Below are positions 7,034 to 9,656 of a stretch of DNA of 9,656 bases, one piece after another; position 1 is the stretch's first letter; each line of letters begins with the position of its first letter. The notes under the pieces were generated by a model. The model was not told the DNA's origin. It did no database searches and saw only the letters and a list, made by a program, of their open reading frames with translations. Source of the DNA: Akkermansiaceae bacterium (GTDB taxonomy: Bacteria > Verrucomicrobiota > Verrucomicrobiia > Verrucomicrobiales > Akkermansiaceae); NCBI GenBank assembly GCA_023300065.1, contig JALZWJ010000391.1, forward strand, positions 1 through 9,656. Reading direction: 5' to 3'. Both the position numbers and the translations under genes were made by a program.

Positions 7034-9656
7034 ATGAAGTTTTTGACAGCCCTCACTCTCTTCATCTCCTCCCCCCTCTGGCGTCCTCTCTCTGCCCAAA
7101 CCCCGCCGATTTCAGAAATCCCCGCCCTCTCAGAAAATCGTTACCAACAAGATCTGAGCGACTCATTTAACAGACTCGACCCCGCCAAAGATGGCTGGGA
7201 TAGCGAAGTCCGCGGCGCTCAATATGCCGCCCAGCTCCAACTCATCACCGAGGCCCTCCAAAGCAAAAAGACCTCCCTCGCCCCCCCTCCCGCCCTCGCT
7301 CCCGCCCTCGCTCCCGAATTCCGTGGTCAAAAAATCCGCCCCACATCCCTCCCCACTGTCTTTCAAAATGCCGGACTCACCGTAAAGCGCGGGGCCGCAG
7401 CTTCAGAGACCTTCCCTTTCGACAAAATCCTCCCAACCTGGCCCGCCTCCACCACCAAACTTAAAAGTAAAATCAAAGTCACACACATCACCCCCAACAG
7501 CTGCCAAGCCCTCCTCACCTTCAAATCCTCCCTCCTCCAAATCAACACCACCTGGCGCTGCTCATGGACCCATGCCACCCCTCCCCTCCTAAAAGCACTC
7601 CATGTCATAGACTACGAGGAAGTTGCACAAAAAGGGACCCGACTTTTCTCAGATGTCACCGCCTCCGCCCTCGGCCAACTCCCCGCCTACCAAGACCAGA
7701 TCCTCCACTCCACCGACCACTGGCGCCTCCGCCTCCCACGTGACTTCGGCCTAGATCCCCCCGCCAACCACGGCATCGCCATCGGAGATATCAACGGTGA
7801 CGGCCTCGAGGACCTCTACCTCTGCCAACAAGGCGGCATCCCAAACCGCCTCTTCCTCCAAAACCCCGACGGCACCATGCTGGATTTTTCCACCGAATCC
7901 AAAACCGACTGGCTGGACTACTGCGCCGCCGCCATCTTCGTAGACCTTGATAATGATGGCGACCAAGACCTCGTCATCTCCCAAGACTTCAAAATCCTCT
8001 TCATGGAAAACATCGACGGAAAAGGGCACTACGAGCTCACCTTCGGCACCTCCACCAGAGCTCAGAGCTTCTCCATCAATGCCGCCGACTTCGACCAAGA
8101 TGGCCTCCTCGACATCTATATCTGTGGATATAACGCCTCTTACTCAGCCGCCCGCTCCGGCGTCCTAGCAGAGCCCATCCCCTTCCACGATGCCAACAAT
8201 GGCGGTCCCAACACCCTCTGGAGAAACCTCGGCAACTGGACCTTCGGTGACGTCACCAAAGCCACCGGACTAGAAGAAGAAAACACCCGCTTCAGCTTCG
8301 CCGCCTCCTGGGAAGACTACGACCAAGACGGCGACCTCGACCTCTACGTCGCCAACGACTTCGGCCGGAACTGCCTCTACCAAAACCAAGGCGCTAAAAC
8401 TGGCAGCCTCCCCTTTTTCGTCAACATCGCTGCCCCTCTGAATGTCGAGGACTCCTCCGCCGGAATGTCCACCTCATGGGGCGATTTTAACCGCGATGGC
8501 TGGATGGACCTCTACGTCAGCAACATGTTCTCCAGCGCCGGAAACCGCATCACTTACCAAGACCAATTCAAGACCGACGCCGATCAAAAAACCCGCGCCA
8601 CCTTCCAGCGCATGGCCCGCGGAAACACCCTCTTTGCCGCAAATGGCAAGGGCGGCTTCCAAGACGTCAGCGCCACCACCCACACCTCCATGGCTCGCTG
8701 GTGTTGGGCCTCCACCTTCGCCGATATTAATAACGATGGCTGGCCAGACATCCTCGCTGCCAACGGCTTCATCACCACCGAAGACACCGGCGACTTGTGA
8801 TCAACCTATTGGCGACAGGTCGTGTCGCAATCTCCCCTCGATTTACAAAACCTCAACTCCCTCCCCTCCTACCAAAAAGGATGGCAAGTCCTCAGCCGCC
8901 TCCTCCACGAAAACAGATCCTTCAGCGGCCGCGAGACCAATAACGCCTTCCTAAACTGCGGCAACGGCGGACGCTTCGCCGATGTCTCCACCGCCATCGG
9001 TTGGGACTTTGCCGACGACGCCCGCGCCATCGGCCTCATCGACTACGACCACGATGGCGACCTCGACCTCTGGGTCGCTAACCGCACCGCCCCCCGCCTC
9101 CGCCTCCTCAAAAACAACCTCCAATCAGACTCCACCTTCCTCTCCCTCCACCTCACCGGCACCGCTAAAACCACCCCGCGAGATGCCATCGGGGCCCGCG
9201 TCGAGGTCCACCTGCAGGACCAACCCGTCATCCTCCGCAGCCTCCATGCTGGCCAATCCTTCCTCTCCCAGTCTTCCCGCTGGCTCCACTTCGGCCTCGG
9301 GGAAAACCCCACCATCCAAAAAGTCATCGTCCACTGGCCCGGCGCAGCCTCCCAAACCTTCACCGGCCTCTATCCCGGCCAATCTCTCCACCTCACCCAA
9401 GGATCACCAACAGCCACCCCGCGTAAAAAAACGCCCCCCATCACCCTCACCCCATCCGAGCAACTTCCTCACCCCACCAGCTCCATCGCCCGCATCATCC
9501 CGCCCGCCGGCATCGCCGTCCCAGAACTTAAAACTGCCGATAACACCCTCATGGGGTTGACCCAAACTACCCTCATCTCACTCTGGAGCCGCACCTGCCC
9601 CCACTGCCAAACAGAACTCACCTCTTGGGCAAAAGAGGCCGACCTTTGGGAAGAGA
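7034..9656 (+). CDS. Exported FG-GAP/ASPIC-UnbV (CRTAC1-type) protein with thioredoxin-like C-terminus; candidate selenoprotein, partial at window end
   Basis: ATG at 7034 begins a signal peptide (MKFLTALTLFISSPLWR, cut near SAQ, residue ~21), so the protein is exported. Six FG-GAP/VCBS calcium-loop repeats precede codon 589: DINGDGLEDLY (~252), DLDNDGDQDLV (~304), DFDQDGLLDIY (~352), DYDQDGDLDLY (~428), DFNRDGWMDLY (~484), DINNDGWPDIL (~564). Codon 589 is TGA (8798-8800). The same frame then runs uninterrupted to the window edge (codon 874), with WRQVVSQSP, a seventh repeat DYDHDGDLDLW (~670), an ASPIC/UnbV domain at ~716-789 (RDAIGARVEV, RSLHAGQSF, VIVHWPGA) and a thioredoxin-like start with C855-P-H-C858 (LISLWSRTCPHC). 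If TGA stops translation, the product is a 588-aa protein lacking ASPIC and thioredoxin parts. The downstream piece has no in-frame ATG before codon 840; a GTG at 8822 has no Shine-Dalgarno. A SECIS-like hairpin follows the TGA, favouring selenocysteine read-through; a nonsense mutation or sequence error remains possible. Function beyond a surface or periplasmic beta-propeller is unknown. Confidence 0.8.
7289..7312 (+). repeat. 12-bp tandem repeat inside the FG-GAP protein gene
   Basis: CCCGCCCTCGCT occurs twice in direct succession, followed by a partial third copy (CCCG). It encodes a Pro-Ala-Leu-Ala linker (PALAPALAP, residues ~86-94) between the N-terminal helical segment and the rest of the protein. 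As a multiple of three it can change length without a frameshift. Confidence 0.8.
8798..8800 (+). other. In-frame TGA, candidate selenocysteine codon
   Basis: This TGA is codon 589 of the FG-GAP/ASPIC-UnbV reading frame, in the context EDTGDL-(TGA)-STYWRQVV. It is the only stop in 874 codons. Family features continue in the same frame on both sides with no sign of insertion or deletion. TGA differs by one base from Cys, Trp, Arg (CGA) and Gly (GGA) codons, so mutation or error could also produce it. Confidence 0.55.
8808..8831 (+). promoter_or_regulatory. SECIS-like hairpin immediately downstream of the in-frame TGA
   Basis: GCGACA (8812-8817) pairs perfectly with TGTCGC (8823-8828) around the five-base loop GGTCG. 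ATT (8808-8810) and AAT (8829-8831) extend the stem to 9 bp past one bulged G (8811). The loop opens 17 bases after the TGA, and it starts with G-G-U. Known bacterial SECIS elements sit just downstream of the UGA with a G in the first loop positions; the E. coli fdhF element has a GGUC-containing loop about 18 bases after its UGA. The bulge is G, not U, and its position differs from fdhF. The hairpin lies within coding sequence (WRQVVSQ). Confidence 0.5.

Noticed and set aside
7751..8098. Minus-strand open frame rich in Gly, Val and Glu
   Set aside because: It is the antisense shadow of the Asp/Gly-rich FG-GAP repeats.
8798..8800. TGA read as Trp or Gly through a variant genetic code
   Set aside because: The PDZ gene ends with TGA at 869-871 at a sensible C-terminus just before a terminator, Trp is written TGG throughout, and no other gene contains an in-frame TGA.
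8780..8840. Frameshift explaining the break in the FG-GAP protein
   Set aside because: The family features before and after the TGA are in the same frame, so no insertion or deletion is needed; only the single codon is unusual.
8442..9560. Long plus-strand open frames at 8442-8954 and 8982-9560
   Set aside because: They lie in a different frame from the FG-GAP/ASPIC coding frame and are Pro/Ser/Thr-rich low-complexity translations caused by the C-rich coding strand.

Overview
The window reads as a chromosomal segment of a Gram-negative bacterium, most likely Verrucomicrobiota or a relative in the PVC group. The grounds are exported proteins with FG-GAP/ASPIC-UnbV architecture, a sigma/anti-sigma-like/PDZ cassette, weak or absent Shine-Dalgarno sites before most genes, and general protein resemblance. 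This placement is inference. There are no rRNA, tRNA, CRISPR or insertion-sequence signals, and no gene-free stretch reaches 300 bases.

Layout. (1) 84-806, plus strand: an exported Mip-like FKBP peptidyl-prolyl isomerase. (2) 869-3180, minus strand: a three-gene cassette of an ECF-type sigma factor, a single-pass membrane protein with a duplicated N-terminal motif (probable anti-sigma or sigma-linked regulator), and an exported PDZ protein. It ends at a hairpin shared with the FKBP gene end. (3) 3347-6857, minus strand: a second cassette of a CysJ-like diflavin reductase, a bifunctional-nuclease (BFN/DUF151) protein and an M29-aminopeptidase-like metalloprotein, closed by a strong intrinsic terminator at 3302-3332. 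(4) 7034 to the window edge, plus strand and divergent from the diflavin reductase: a large exported CRTAC1-type protein with FG-GAP calcium-loop repeats, an ASPIC/UnbV domain and the beginning of a thioredoxin-like domain with a CPHC motif.

The most notable point is in region 4. The reading frame is interrupted by one in-frame TGA at 8798-8800 (codon 589), yet the same frame continues for 285 further codons with clear family features: a seventh FG-GAP repeat, ASPIC/UnbV and the thioredoxin-like start. Seventeen bases after the TGA lies a compact hairpin with a GGTCG loop, placed and shaped like a bacterial SECIS element. Several of its stem pairs depend on synonymous codons this gene otherwise rarely uses. 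The best reading is a candidate selenocysteine-containing FG-GAP/ASPIC-UnbV-thioredoxin protein. A nonsense mutation or sequencing error remains the main alternative. TGA ends the PDZ gene normally, so a genome-wide recoding of TGA is unlikely.

How the parts work together: the sigma cassette looks like an envelope-signalling unit, with cytoplasmic sigma, membrane regulator and exported PDZ protein. The neighbouring FKBP is an envelope folding factor and may share that theme. The diflavin reductase supplies NADPH electrons, probably to a sulfite reductase hemoprotein encoded elsewhere. The link between it and the BFN and M29 genes is positional only.
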